Of a stretch of DNA of 64,000 nucleotides, positions 32,133 to 41,042 are shown one piece after another (the stretch's first letter is position 1; every line of letters begins with the position of its first letter). This DNA comes from Bacillota bacterium (GTDB lineage Bacteria > Bacillota > Clostridia > Oscillospirales > Ethanoligenentaceae), in assembly GCA_023391835.1 (NCBI GenBank), contig JAEWAE010000079.1, positions 1 through 64,000 of the forward strand, read 5' to 3'. A program made the translations under genes and the position numbers. The notes beneath the pieces were generated by a model, which was not told the DNA's origin, did no database searches, and saw nothing but the letters and a program-made list of their open reading frames with translations.

Positions 32133-34043
32133 TTACTCCGCCTCGTCCAGCTCCCGCAGCCACTCGCGGCAGACGGCGTCGCTGGGCATGCGCCAGTCGC
32201 CCCGGGGCGAAAGCGCCACCGAACCGACCTTCGGCCCGTCGGGCAGACAGGAACGCTTGAACTGGGCGGCGAAAAACCGCCGCAGGAATTCCCGCAGGCA
32301 TTTGCGGATGAAATCACGCTCGAAACGATCGGCAAAGGCCGTCGCCGCCAGGCGCAGAATTTTCGACGGCGGGAAGCCGAACCGCAGAAAATAATAGAGA
32401 AAGAAATCGTGCAACTCGTAGGGCCCAAGAATTTCCTCAGTTTTCTGCGCGATGCGCCCCGCTTCAGGCGGCAGCAGCTCCGGGCTCACCGGCGTGTCGA
32501 GAATATCCTGCAGCGTGTCGCGCAGCGTCGCATTGCCGTCGTTTTCGGCCGCCACATAGCGGATGAGGTGGCGCACCAGTGTCTTGGGTACCCCCGCGTT
32601 GACGCCGTACATGCTCATGTGGTCGCCGTTGTAGGTGGTGAAACCCAGCGCCAGCTCCGACATGTCCCCGGTGCCCACCACCAGCCCGCCGGTCATGTTG
32701 GCCACGCTCATGGCGATCTGGGTGCGTTCCCGGGCCTGGGAATTTTCAAAGGTGGTGTCCGGCTCCCCGGTGTGCCCGATGTCGCTCAGGTGCTGTTTCA
32801 CCGCCGGCCCGATGGGGATGACCCGCATCTCGGCGCCCAGTGCCTTGCACAGCAGCCCGGCGTTGCCACGGGTGCGGCCGGTGGTGCCGGGGCCGGGCAT
32901 GGTGATGGCGATCAGACGGCAGTCAAGCCCGTGCCGCCGGATGGCCCGGTTGGCCACCAGCAGCGCCAGCGTGGAATCCAGCCCCCCCGACACGGCCACC
33001 ACGGCGGTTTTCGCATGGGTGTGGCGCAGCCGCTTGGCCAGCCCCGCGCACTGGATGTCGAGCACTTCGCGGCAGCGTTCCCGGTACAGCGCGTCCTCCG
33101 CGGGCACGAAAGGCCGCGGGTCGATGGGGCGTTCCAGCGTTTCGTACGCCACCGGCTGCAGGCGGAAGCCCACCGTGCGGAAGGCACCCGGTGTATAACC
33201 GTCGGCAAAGGTGGTGGTGCGCCGGCGCTCGGCGGTGAGCAGGGCGGTGTCGATATCCGACACGATCAGGCCGTCCTGCTGGGTCTCACGCAGCAACTTG
33301 CCGTTTTCCGCGACCATCAGATGGCCGGAATATACAAGATCGGTGGAAGATTCCCCTTCGCCGCAGCTGGAATAGACGTACCCGCAGATGCACCGGCCCG
33401 ACTGGGCCGATACGATGGTGCGCCGATAGCCCGATTTGCCGGCGACGGCGGGGCTGGCCGACAGGTTTGCGACGACGGTGGCACCCTCCATCGCCAGACG
33501 GCACGAGGGGGGCTGTGGCACCCACAAGTCTTCGCAGATTTCCACGCCCAGTATAAAATCCGGCATCGTGTCGCAGGCAAACAGCAGATCCGGCCCGAAG
33601 GTGACCTCCGCTCCCGCCAGGCGGATGGTGCCGCCCGTGCCCGCCCCGGAGGAAAAATGCCGGGCCTCGTAAAATTCCGAATAGTTGGGGATATGCTGCT
33701 TTGGCACGACACCCAGCACACGGCCGTCCTGTATCACGGCGGCGCAGTTATAGAGCTTCGCGTCCCGCCGGCAGGGCAGCCCCGCCACCACCAGCATGTC
33801 GGTGCCGGCCGTCGCCTCGGCCACCGCCCGAAGCGCACGTTCGGCCGCATCCAGCAGCGTGCGCTGCAAAAACAGATCGCCCAGCGAATAGCCGGTTAGG
33901 CACAGTTCCGGCAGCACCAGCAGCTTTACCTGCCCGTCCGCCGCCTTGGCAACGAGCCGGTTCACCCGCTCGGCGTTGCCGGTGCAATCGGCCATTTCCA
34001 CCAGTGGAGCGGCCGCCGCCACCCGAATATAACCGTCTTTCAT
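32133..34043 (-). CDS. nadE: Glutamine-dependent NAD+ synthetase
   Basis: This 636-residue two-domain enzyme makes NAD from deamido-NAD using glutamine. The N-terminal nitrilase-like glutaminase has LPELCLTGYSLGDLF (Glu about 46), a Lys in the VLGVVPKQHIPNYSEFYE region and Cys in GVEICEDLWVP. The synthetase domain has the PP-loop SGGLDSTLAL (about 352). I chose the ATG at 34043, twelve bases after GGAAGGA; an ATG at 34055 sits too close to that site. It is transcribed from a good minus-strand promoter. Confidence 0.95.
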   Translation of the reverse strand: MKDGYIRVAAAAPLVEMADCTGNAERVNRLVAKAADGQVKLLVLPELCLTGYSLGDLFLQRTLLDAAERALRAVAEATAGTDMLVVAGLPCRRDAKLYNCAAVIQDGRVLGVVPKQHIPNYSEFYEARHFSSGAGTGGTIRLAGAEVTFGPDLLFACDTMPDFILGVEICEDLWVPQPPSCRLAMEGATVVANLSASPAVAGKSGYRRTIVSAQSGRCICGYVYSSCGEGESSTDLVYSGHLMVAENGKLLRETQQDGLIVSDIDTALLTAERRRTTTFADGYTPGAFRTVGFRLQPVAYETLERPIDPRPFVPAEDALYRERCREVLDIQCAGLAKRLRHTHAKTAVVAVSGGLDSTLALLVANRAIRRHGLDCRLIAITMPGPGTTGRTRGNAGLLCKALGAEMRVIPIGPAVKQHLSDIGHTGEPDTTFENSQARERTQIAMSVANMTGGLVVGTGDMSELALGFTTYNGDHMSMYGVNAGVPKTLVRHLIRYVAAENDGNATLRDTLQDILDTPVSPELLPPEAGRIAQKTEEILGPYELHDFFLYYFLRFGFPPSKILRLAATAFADRFERDFIRKCLREFLRRFFAAQFKRSCLPDGPKVGSVALSPRGDWRMPSDAVCREWLRELDEAE

Positions 34044-34347
34044 TCTGCTTACCATTCCTTCCGGCCATGAGCCGCCGTTTCTATGTATATTGTAAAGGGC
34101 CTGCGGCAAAAGTCAACTGCCCGGGCCGATTTTGTACCGGCCGCAGGCGTGACGGGATTTGACCGATTCTGTCGCTTTTTTTCAAAAAACTATGCACAAC
34201 ACGAAAAGAATGGTATAATCAAAGGGAAATTGGTCCCGTCCGGTCGGCGTGTTAGCCGCCCGGGCAGCCGTCAGGCACTGCTGTGCGCGGGCGGAGTCCA
34301 CGCTGGCAGGTGCGACGGTTTCTGAATATTGAAGCGGAGATGGCAAC
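34044..34347. promoter_or_regulatory. Divergent promoter region between nadE and the next gene
   Basis: This 304-nt gap holds no gene that I can support. For nadE, TTGACT (34116-34111) and TACAAT (34094-34089) are 16 bp apart on the minus strand. For the plus-strand gene, an extended -10 TGG-TATAAT lies at 34214-34219 without a clear -35. The 130-nt plus-strand leader is GC-rich and may be structured. Confidence 0.6.
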
Positions 34348-34992
34348 ATGGAACAGGCTAAAACCGAAGAAATGGAGCACCTCATTCAGAAGCTCGACGG
34401 CGTAATTGCAGTCAAAATCGTATCCGGCGAGGACGGCAGCTTGGAGGAAGTCCATATTCTGGCTGACCGGGGCAAAAATCCCAAGCAGCTTTCCCGCGAC
34501 GTGCAGTCGGCCGTTTCCGCAGCCTTCGGCGTCACCATCAACCACAGCATCATCAGCATCGCGCGAATCGAGGAGGATGCCGTGCGTCGGGCGGAAGACC
34601 TGCCTACCCGGCTTAAAATATCCGGCATGAATATTTCCTATTCGGGCACTGTGTTCAAGGCCGAAGTCTCTTTGAATATGGAAGGCACGCCCTACCGCGG
34701 CGAAGCCCGCCGCGTCAACGGCGCCGGCAGCCGGTCCGGCGGCGTGGCGGAGGCGACGCTCAGTGCCATCAACCAGTATCTTGACAGCGAGGCTTTCTCG
34801 CTTTATGAAGTACAGAAACTGCGTGTCGGCGCCTACCCCGTCATGGTCGCGGTGGTCAATTACTGCGACCCCCACCGCAGCGAGCGGGTGCTGACGGGCA
34901 CGGCGCTTGTCCAGGACGACGAATACTTTGCCGTCGTCAAATCGGTGCTCAGCGCGGTCAACCGGGTGCTCCCGGTGATCGGTCTCCACTGA
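34348..34992 (+). CDS. Conserved hypothetical protein, two-part alpha/beta
   Basis: I do not recognise a named family for this 214-residue soluble protein. Residues 1-75 contain LDGVIAVKIVSGEDGSLEEV and KNPKQLSRDVQSAVSAAFGV, a pattern I recall from uncharacterised Firmicutes and actinobacterial proteins. Residues about 95-210 hold a second alpha/beta unit (RGEARRVNGAGSRSGGVAEA, VQKLRVGAYPVMVAVVNYC). There is no signal peptide or membrane segment. GCGGAGA lies upstream of the ATG and a terminator follows, so it is probably monocistronic. Its function is open. Confidence 0.75.
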   Translation: MEQAKTEEMEHLIQKLDGVIAVKIVSGEDGSLEEVHILADRGKNPKQLSRDVQSAVSAAFGVTINHSIISIARIEEDAVRRAEDLPTRLKISGMNISYSGTVFKAEVSLNMEGTPYRGEARRVNGAGSRSGGVAEATLSAINQYLDSEAFSLYEVQKLRVGAYPVMVAVVNYCDPHRSERVLTGTALVQDDEYFAVVKSVLSAVNRVLPVIGLH

Positions 34993-35048
34993 GCGGCCTC
35001 TCTATTTTATTTGGTTTCAATATGGGCCGTCTGTGCACAGCGTAGCGA

Positions 35049-35106
35049 AAACAGCCCGTCCTCTTTAGCGTAGGGGCGGAGTTCTTCCGAAAGAGGGCTG
35101 TTTTCA
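35049..35106 (+). terminator. Terminator after the hypothetical gene
   Basis: GAAAACAGCC and GGCTGTTTTC form the base, and CTCTTT with AAAGAG extend it with a small bulge around a 23-nt loop. The stem ends in TTTTC. Confidence 0.65.
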
Positions 35107-35283
35107 CATGATGAGAAAAGTACTGACGGTTGCCAGCGCGGTTGTTGCGTTGCTCCTCTCCAGTGGCGCATTTTGGAAAGTTTGCTGATTATCGTCTAAC
35201 ATAGCACAGTCTCCGTGCAGCGGTCCCATATTGAAATATATTTGTCTGTACTGTGACGGACACAGACACAAGGATGGTTTTGA

Positions 35284-36597
35284 ATGGCTCAGAGTCGCAA
35301 AATGAATATATTCCAGGTGATAGTTGATGTCATCGGTATTTTTTTGCTGATTCTGGTCACCATGTATTATCCTGTACGAAGCGTGTTCGGCATGCTCTTT
35401 TTTATCATACTTGCCACTGTTGCAGAAAGTCAAAGCATTTGGATGCGAGACCATGAAACGATTTCCATCAGCAGTGCCGTTGTCATTGCAGCAATGATGG
35501 TCTATGGGCCGGCCACAGCAGTGTGGGCTTCGGCCCTTTCTGTGTGCGGCTCCATTTCGCGCAAAAATTCCAAAACATCGTATCATATTCTGAATATTCC
35601 ATTCCAATATACGCTGTTCAATATTTGCAACTATACCATCGCGGCGGCCGTGATCAGTGTATTGTACGATAAGTTGCACGGGCAACAGATACACGATGCG
35701 GGCAGCATGACATCTGCTTTACAGCAAATTTCCGCCAACGCGCCGCAGTTGCTGGCCGGTGTGTTTGCCGGTGTGCTCTGCAATGCAATCCTGTTTGGTA
35801 TATTCCAGTGGATCAACCATGGTGTGGGTAGCCTGCGTCAGGTCGTGCACTATCTGGCGCTGCCGACTGTCAATCTGTTTTTTATCTGTCTGTTGGGCGC
35901 ATTTTTAACGGCGGTCTATGTCGAATACGGCTGGTTTATGGTGGCGCTGCTGTTTCTGCCCTTCATGCTGGCCCGCTATGTATTTATTACCTATAAGGAA
36001 TTGCAGCAGAGTTATCTGCAGACGGTGAAAAGCTTGGCTGCCGCTGTGGAAACCAAGGACGAATACACCAGCGGCCATTCCCAGCGGGTGGAAAAATACA
36101 GCTCCCGCATTGCGCGTGAAATGAAGCTGTCGCCCCACCGGAGCGAGACGCTGCGCTATGCGGCGCTGCTCCACGACATCGGCAAGATCGGAATTCCCGA
36201 AACGGTGCTCAATAAGCCCGGCCGGCTGACCGATGAGGAAATGGCCCTTGTGCGGCAGCACCCCGAAAAGGGCGCCCATATCGTGCAGGATATCGAGTTT
36301 TTGTCGGATGAGGTCGAAATCATCCGGTCTCACCACGAGTGGTATGCCGGCGGCGGCTATCCGACGGGCAAGCCTGCCCGGGATATGTCGCTGGAGGCGA
36401 TGATCCTTTGCGTGGCTGATGCATTCGATGCCATGACGTCCGACCGCTCCTACCGCAAGGCGATGAGCCGGGAGGAGGCGCTTCAGGAGCTGCGGCGGGG
36501 CGCCGGCACCCAGTTTTGCCCCGATGTGGTGGCCGCCATGGAAAGGACGCTGAAAAAGCAGCCCGATCCGTCGAAACGGCTGGATATCCATATTTAA
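35284..36597 (+). CDS. Membrane-anchored HD-GYP domain phosphodiesterase
   Basis: This 437-residue protein has an N-terminal membrane sensor of about seven segments (residues 10-235, for example VDVIGIFLLILVTMYYPV and FMVALLFLPFMLARYVF). The cytoplasmic HD-GYP domain (about 245-430) has HSQRVEKYSSRIAREM, the metal pair in LHDIGKIGIPE (about 295), HHEWYAGGGYPTG for the GYP part and DAFDAMTSDRSYR. Such proteins usually degrade cyclic di-GMP. AAGGATGG precedes the ATG. The N-terminal half is visibly AT-richer than the C-terminal half and its neighbours, suggesting a domain join or recent acquisition of the sensor part. Confidence 0.9.
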   Translation: MAQSRKMNIFQVIVDVIGIFLLILVTMYYPVRSVFGMLFFIILATVAESQSIWMRDHETISISSAVVIAAMMVYGPATAVWASALSVCGSISRKNSKTSYHILNIPFQYTLFNICNYTIAAAVISVLYDKLHGQQIHDAGSMTSALQQISANAPQLLAGVFAGVLCNAILFGIFQWINHGVGSLRQVVHYLALPTVNLFFICLLGAFLTAVYVEYGWFMVALLFLPFMLARYVFITYKELQQSYLQTVKSLAAAVETKDEYTSGHSQRVEKYSSRIAREMKLSPHRSETLRYAALLHDIGKIGIPETVLNKPGRLTDEEMALVRQHPEKGAHIVQDIEFLSDEVEIIRSHHEWYAGGGYPTGKPARDMSLEAMILCVADAFDAMTSDRSYRKAMSREEALQELRRGAGTQFCPDVVAAMERTLKKQPDPSKRLDIHI

Positions 36598-36658
36598 GTG
36601 CGGAATGCGCGGGTCTGCCGCCGTCGGATTCCGGATTGTGGAAGGGGAACTGCCGCCC

Positions 36659-37237
36659 ATGCTGCTCGAAGCCGTACTGCTGGCCGTATTGGCCGGCTTT
36701 TTGCTTAAAGGGAGCCTGCGCCGGGTGCCGGCCATCCGACTGCGTGGGCTGGCGCTGCTGCTCATCCCGGTGGCGGTGGCGCTGCTCACCCGCGTGAGCC
36801 TGCCGCTGCGGCTGATCGAGGCCATGGGACGGCCGGGGAGCATCGCGCTGATGCTGCTGCGTTACGGCACCCTCATCGTGTTTGCGCTGCTGAATTACCG
36901 GGAGTGGTCGGTGGATCTGATCGGGCTGGGCGGGCTTTCCAACTGTATGGTGACCGTCGCCAACGGCGGGATGATGCCGGTTTCCCGCATCGTGCTCCGG
37001 GCCGGAGCCGGCAGCGCTTCCACCCGGCTGCTGGAGGAAGGACGCGTTTTCGGCTACCGGCTGGCGGGGGCTTCCACCCGGCTGCGTTTCCTGGGCGATA
37101 TGCTCCGTGCCCGCGGGTTTCATGTGTATCTGCTCAGTGTCGGTGATCTGCTGATTGCCGTGGGGCTTTTCTGTTTGGTCATCCGCCTGATGGGGGCCCG
37201 CGCGCCGTGGCACCCCGGCCGTCGTGCCGGGCGGTAG
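36659..37237 (+). CDS. DUF5317-type membrane protein
   Basis: This 192-residue protein has four or five hydrophobic segments (MLLEAVLLAVLAGFLL, GLALLLIPVAVALLT, IALMLLRYGTLIVFALL, LLSVGDLLIAVGLFCLVI). The central VTVANGGMMPVS and the late LSVGDLL are marks of the DUF5317 family. I chose the ATG at 36659, eleven bases after GAAGGGGA. It follows the HD-GYP gene by 61 nt and may be cotranscribed. Function unknown. Confidence 0.75.
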   Translation: MLLEAVLLAVLAGFLLKGSLRRVPAIRLRGLALLLIPVAVALLTRVSLPLRLIEAMGRPGSIALMLLRYGTLIVFALLNYREWSVDLIGLGGLSNCMVTVANGGMMPVSRIVLRAGAGSASTRLLEEGRVFGYRLAGASTRLRFLGDMLRARGFHVYLLSVGDLLIAVGLFCLVIRLMGARAPWHPGRRAGR

Positions 37238-37415
37238 TACCTTGTGACACCTGATGCGGCGGTTCCCGTCGGTATTCTTTTCACATGGCGGCGAGGCTGG
37301 CTCAACGTGCCGCCTTGCCCTGCGGAAAAGCATCCGCAGCGGTGAATCCGCGTCTCCGGGTGGGTGCAAGGCGTTGGTTTTCTCTTCACGCGACTGGAAA
37401 GGGCGGTTTGCCGGT
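37238..37415 (+). other. 178-nt leader before the methyltransferase/MTHFR gene
   Basis: The gap is GC-rich and can form several stems, for example CTGCGG/CCGCAG around an 8-nt loop near 37318-37338. I checked it by eye for S-box, cobalamin and tetrahydrofolate riboswitch cores and found no convincing match. A structured leader would be reasonable before a methionine gene. Confidence 0.3.
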
Positions 37416-39203
37416 ATGGAAACGTTTCGCGAATATCTGGCCCGTCACGTCGTCGTCACCGACGGCGCGATGGGAACGTATCTTTCCTCTCTCATGGGGC
37501 GCAGCGCCGTTGCCTGTGAGATGCTCAACCTCACCCGGCCGGATATGGTGCGCCGGGTGCATGCGGAGTATGTGCACAGCGGCGCGAAGCTGCTGCTCAC
37601 CAACACCTTCTGCGCCAGCTCGCCAGCGCTGGGCATCCCCGCGGAGCAGACAGCCCGGGTGCTCCGCGCCGGCGTGGAGCTGGCCCGGCAGGCGGCCGGG
37701 GAGCAGGCATGGGTGGCGGGCGACATCGGCCCGCTGCCCGAGAACCTGCGCGAAGAGACGGACACCGACAGCGAATATCGGCGTATGGCCGACGTATTTC
37801 TGGGCGAAGGGGTCCGCATTTTTCAGATGGAAACTTTCGGCGAGGCGGAAACCCCCGTGCGCATCGCCCGGTATATCCGTTCCCGGCTGCCGGAGGCTTT
37901 TATTTCCGTCAGCTTTGCCGTCACGCCCGACGGCTATTCCCGGCTGGGCCACACGGCGGCGGAGCTGATCGACTGCGTGAGGCAGAGCGGCTGTGTGGAT
38001 GCGGCGGGCTTCAACTGCTGCTCCGGCCCGGCGCACATGCTGCGGTTTGCCCTGCAGCCCGATTACGGCCCGCTGATTCCCGCCATCCGCCCCAATGCGG
38101 GGTATCCGCAGATGCAGGATGACGTGCTGGTCTATTCCGGTCTGCCGGAATATTTTGCCGAGCAGCTGGCGCCGGCGGCCGGAAAGGGCTTCCGGCTGAT
38201 CGGCGGGTGCTGCGGTACCACGCCCGCGCACATCCGTTTCCTTGCCCGGCAAACCGGCGCGTCGGGCCAGGCCGTCGGGGCCCCCGAGACCCGGCCCGCC
38301 CATCCGGCAGAGGAGCCGGCCCGCCCGGCGCAGCCCACGGTGCGCGGGCGGCGCACGGTGGTGGTGGAGCTGGACCCGCCGTTCGACGCCGATATCGACC
38401 GGATGGAGCAGGCCGCCCGGCTGGCGAAAGCCGCCGGCGCCGACGCGCTGACCATCGCCGACTCGCCTATGGCCAAACCCCGTGCCGACTCGGCCATGAT
38501 CGCCGCGCGGCTGCGGCGGGTCGTGGGCATCGACGTGATTCCCCACGTCTGCTGCCGGGACCGCAACCTCAACGCCATCAAATCGGTGCTGCTGGCGGCC
38601 CATATCGAGGGTATACGCCGGGTGCTGGCCGTGACGGGCGACCCCGTGCCCGAGACCGACCGAGGCGTGGTCAAAAGCGTCTATAACCTCAACTCGGTGG
38701 GGCTGTGCGGTTTTATTCGTCAGATGAACCGCGACGTGTTCCGGGCGGACCCGGTCCGGTGCGGGTGTGCTTTCAATGTGAACGCGGCCCAGCCCGGGCC
38801 CGAGCTGGAACGGCTGGGCAAAAAGGTGGAGGCTGGGGCTTCTTTTGTGCTGACTCAGCCGGTATTCCGCGACGAGTCATTCCGGGCGCTGCAAGAGGCG
38901 CACACCCTTTTTGCACCGAAGGGCGTGCGCTTCTATGCGGGCATACTGATCCCGCTGAGTTATAAAAATGCCCGGTTTCTGGCAAACGAGATGCCGGGGT
39001 TTCGCTTTTCCCAGGCGATGGCAGACCGTTTTACCCCCGACATGACGCGGGAAGAGGGCGAGCGCACGGGCGCGGGCATTGCGCTTGAGACGGCCCGGCG
39101 TGCCGCGCCTTTTGCAGATGGGTTTTATTTCATCGCGCCCTTTAACCGGGTGGGGGCCGCGGCACGGGTCATCGCCGCGCTGCGTGAGGAAGGGCTTGTC
39201 TGA
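37416..39203 (+). CDS. Bifunctional homocysteine S-methyltransferase / methylenetetrahydrofolate reductase
   Basis: This 595-residue fusion is of the YitJ type and works in methionine synthesis and one-carbon metabolism. Residues 1-290 are the homocysteine methyltransferase barrel, with VVTDGAMGTYLS at the start and zinc-ligand cysteines in AGFNCCSGPA and GGCCGTTPAHIRFLA. Residues about 310-595 are the reductase, with VVELDPPFDADIDRMEQA, ADSPMAKPRADS and ASFVLTQPVFRDESF. The ATG at 37416 follows GGAAAGGGCGG. The adjacent convergent gene is a pterin-binding methyltransferase, so the two may share methyltetrahydrofolate. Confidence 0.92.
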   Translation: METFREYLARHVVVTDGAMGTYLSSLMGRSAVACEMLNLTRPDMVRRVHAEYVHSGAKLLLTNTFCASSPALGIPAEQTARVLRAGVELARQAAGEQAWVAGDIGPLPENLREETDTDSEYRRMADVFLGEGVRIFQMETFGEAETPVRIARYIRSRLPEAFISVSFAVTPDGYSRLGHTAAELIDCVRQSGCVDAAGFNCCSGPAHMLRFALQPDYGPLIPAIRPNAGYPQMQDDVLVYSGLPEYFAEQLAPAAGKGFRLIGGCCGTTPAHIRFLARQTGASGQAVGAPETRPAHPAEEPARPAQPTVRGRRTVVVELDPPFDADIDRMEQAARLAKAAGADALTIADSPMAKPRADSAMIAARLRRVVGIDVIPHVCCRDRNLNAIKSVLLAAHIEGIRRVLAVTGDPVPETDRGVVKSVYNLNSVGLCGFIRQMNRDVFRADPVRCGCAFNVNAAQPGPELERLGKKVEAGASFVLTQPVFRDESFRALQEAHTLFAPKGVRFYAGILIPLSYKNARFLANEMPGFRFSQAMADRFTPDMTREEGERTGAGIALETARRAAPFADGFYFIAPFNRVGAAARVIAALREEGLV

Positions 39204-39208
39204 GCCTG

Positions 39209-40009
39209 TCAGCCGATGAGGCCCCCGCGGCATTTCGCAATGTATTCCATGCCGAATTCGTCCCGCCCCGACAGAGCCTCCGCCGCGGCGAACATCCCCA
39301 TCAGTTCCCGGTCGAGGGGGTCGGCGATGGCGGCGTCCAGCCCGGCGAAGACGGAGGCCGCGGCAAACGCGCGGTTGATGAGCCGTCGCTTGGGCAGACC
39401 GAATGAAAGATTTGAAAGCCCCACCGAAATATGGCAGCCGGGGAATTCGGCACGCAGCCGGCGGATGGTTTCCAACGCTTCGGTGCCGGCCGTTTCGTCG
39501 GCGCCCAGCGGGCGCAGCATGGGGTCGATGTAAATGTCCGCTTCCCGCAGGCCCGCGCCGGTGACGGCGCTCACCAGCGTGCGGGCGGCGCCGAGGCGGC
39601 TTTCCATATCCTCCGGCGAGCCGGTCTCGGGCATGCACAGGGCCACGACGCCGCAGCCATACCGCTTGGCCAGGGGCAGCATGCCCTCCAGCCGCTCTTT
39701 TTCGGGCGTGACCGAGTTGATCAGATGCCCGCCCCCCGCGCCAAGCTCCGCCAGGGCGGCCTCGGCCGCGGCGGGGGAGGGCGTGTCGACGGAAAACCGC
39801 ATGCCCGGCTCTTCCCGGAGCGCCTTTGCCAGGAAGGCCAGATATTCCGGCTCCCGGTCGGCAAACATGCCGGCGTTGATGTCGATGAAGTCGGCGCCCG
39901 CTTCCCGCTGGGCGGCCGCCAGGCGGCGCAGGGCCGGTGCGGCGCGGCGCTCGATGAGCTCCCGCGACGCGGGGATCGAGCTGTTGATTTTTTCGCCGAT
40001 GATGACCAT
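39209..40009 (-). CDS. Methyltetrahydrofolate:corrinoid methyltransferase-like pterin-binding protein
   Basis: This 266-residue protein has the dihydropteroate-synthase fold. MVIIGEKINSSIP, AGADFIDINAGM, SVDTPSPAAAEAAL, HLINSVTPEKERLEGMLP, DIYIDPMLRPLGAD and SVGLSNLSFGLPKRRLINRAF match AcsE/MeTr, the enzyme that passes a methyl group from methyltetrahydrofolate to a corrinoid protein. Here it stands without the corrinoid iron-sulfur protein or CODH genes, so it may instead be part of a split cobalamin-dependent methionine synthase. AAAGGAAG precedes the ATG. It converges on the homocysteine methyltransferase gene with only 5 nt between the stops. Confidence 0.85.
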   Translation of the reverse strand: MVIIGEKINSSIPASRELIERRAAPALRRLAAAQREAGADFIDINAGMFADREPEYLAFLAKALREEPGMRFSVDTPSPAAAEAALAELGAGGGHLINSVTPEKERLEGMLPLAKRYGCGVVALCMPETGSPEDMESRLGAARTLVSAVTGAGLREADIYIDPMLRPLGADETAGTEALETIRRLRAEFPGCHISVGLSNLSFGLPKRRLINRAFAAASVFAGLDAAIADPLDRELMGMFAAAEALSGRDEFGMEYIAKCRGGLIG

Positions 40010-40021
40010 GGGGAATCTTCC

Positions 40022-40063
40022 TTTACTTTTTTTACTTTCCTGTGGTATGATGATACTATTATA
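40022..40063. promoter_or_regulatory. Overlapping divergent promoter elements
   Basis: On the plus strand TTTACT (40022-40027) and TGG-TATGAT (40046-40051) are 18 bp apart, serving the acyltransferase gene. On the minus strand a TATAAT (40063-40058) serves the corrinoid methyltransferase, without a clear -35. The two overlap, so the genes may compete for polymerase. Confidence 0.5.
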
Positions 40064-40135
40064 CTAGCCCGGAGCAAAAAAAGCACGGGAAATATACCGC
40101 CCGCCGCCCGGGGGGGGGAACAAAGGAGACTGCCC

Positions 40136-40930
40136 GTGGAACTGGTTGCCCGCCGGCATCACCGCATCGATATTCTGGACGCCGTGCGCGGCATCGCCAT
40201 CCTGTCGATGGTGGTGTACCATGCGCTTTACGACATCGAGGACGTGTTCGGCATCCGGGTGCCCGTCTTTGAGACGCTGGCGGTGCTGGAGCCGCCGTTC
40301 GCCGGGGCCTTTATCCTGCTGGCGGGCATTTCCTGCCGCTTTTCCCACAACAATGTGCGGCGCGGGGTGCGCGTGCTCGCCGTGGCCATGATCGTGACGC
40401 TGGTGACGGCGCTTTTTTCCTATTTTGTGGCGCCGGGCGAGACCATTGTGTTCGGCATCCTGCACTTCATGGGCGCGGCCATCCTGCTCTATGTGTGTGT
40501 GGGCCCGGCGGTCGACCGCATTCCTCCCGTCCCGGCCGCCGTGCTGTGGACGGTGCTTTTTGCGCTGACCTACTCGCTGCCGTGGAGCGACTCCGTGGGC
40601 ATTCAGGGGCTTTTCACCGTGGCGCTCCCGGAATGGACACGGCACGTGCCCGGCCTCTTTTTGCTGGGCATGCCCGACGCGCATTTCAGCTCGGCCGATT
40701 ACTTCCCCCTCATCCCGTGGATGTTTCTTTTCCTGCTCGGGACGGTGTTGGGAATCCCTATCCGCGACCACAGGCTCCCCGATTGGTTTTATTCGGCCCG
40801 CGTGCCGTTTTTCGCCGCCGCCGGGCGCAACACGCTGCAGATTTACGTGCTGCACCAGCCGGTGATTTATCTGCTGCTCTGGCTGTTTTTCCGCCTGGCG
40901 GGCGGGTATTTCGGCCTGACCGGCTTTTAA
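40136..40930 (+). CDS. Membrane acetyltransferase-like protein (HGSNAT catalytic domain, DUF1624)
   Basis: This 264-residue polytopic membrane protein resembles the catalytic part of heparan-alpha-glucosaminide N-acetyltransferase. Marks are RIDILDAVRGIAILSMVVYH at the N terminus, IVFGILHFMGAAILLY, FPLIPWMFLFLLGTVLG and RNTLQIYVLHQPVIYLLL at the end. The GTG at 40136 has AAAGGAGA seven bases upstream; the frame continues far upstream but only as a shadow of the minus-strand gene. The bacterial substrate is unknown. Confidence 0.85.
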   Translation: MELVARRHHRIDILDAVRGIAILSMVVYHALYDIEDVFGIRVPVFETLAVLEPPFAGAFILLAGISCRFSHNNVRRGVRVLAVAMIVTLVTALFSYFVAPGETIVFGILHFMGAAILLYVCVGPAVDRIPPVPAAVLWTVLFALTYSLPWSDSVGIQGLFTVALPEWTRHVPGLFLLGMPDAHFSSADYFPLIPWMFLFLLGTVLGIPIRDHRLPDWFYSARVPFFAAAGRNTLQIYVLHQPVIYLLLWLFFRLAGGYFGLTGF

Positions 40931-41042
40931 GCGAGGCCCCGGGCCCGCAGTCCGGAGCTTTTAAGCCGCCGGAAACGGCGGGCAGGTTGGGCCGCGATTC
41001 TGCGGGCTTCGCAAATGATTTTTTCCGGAGGCACAAAGTTTC

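Noticed and set aside
37238..37415. Possible S-box, cobalamin or tetrahydrofolate riboswitch before the methionine gene
   Set aside because: I could not find the conserved cores of these riboswitches. The gap is only described as a possibly structured leader.
39431..40135. Long upstream extension of the acyltransferase frame
   Set aside because: It is antisense to the corrinoid methyltransferase gene; the GTG at 40136 has a strong ribosome site and matches the family start.
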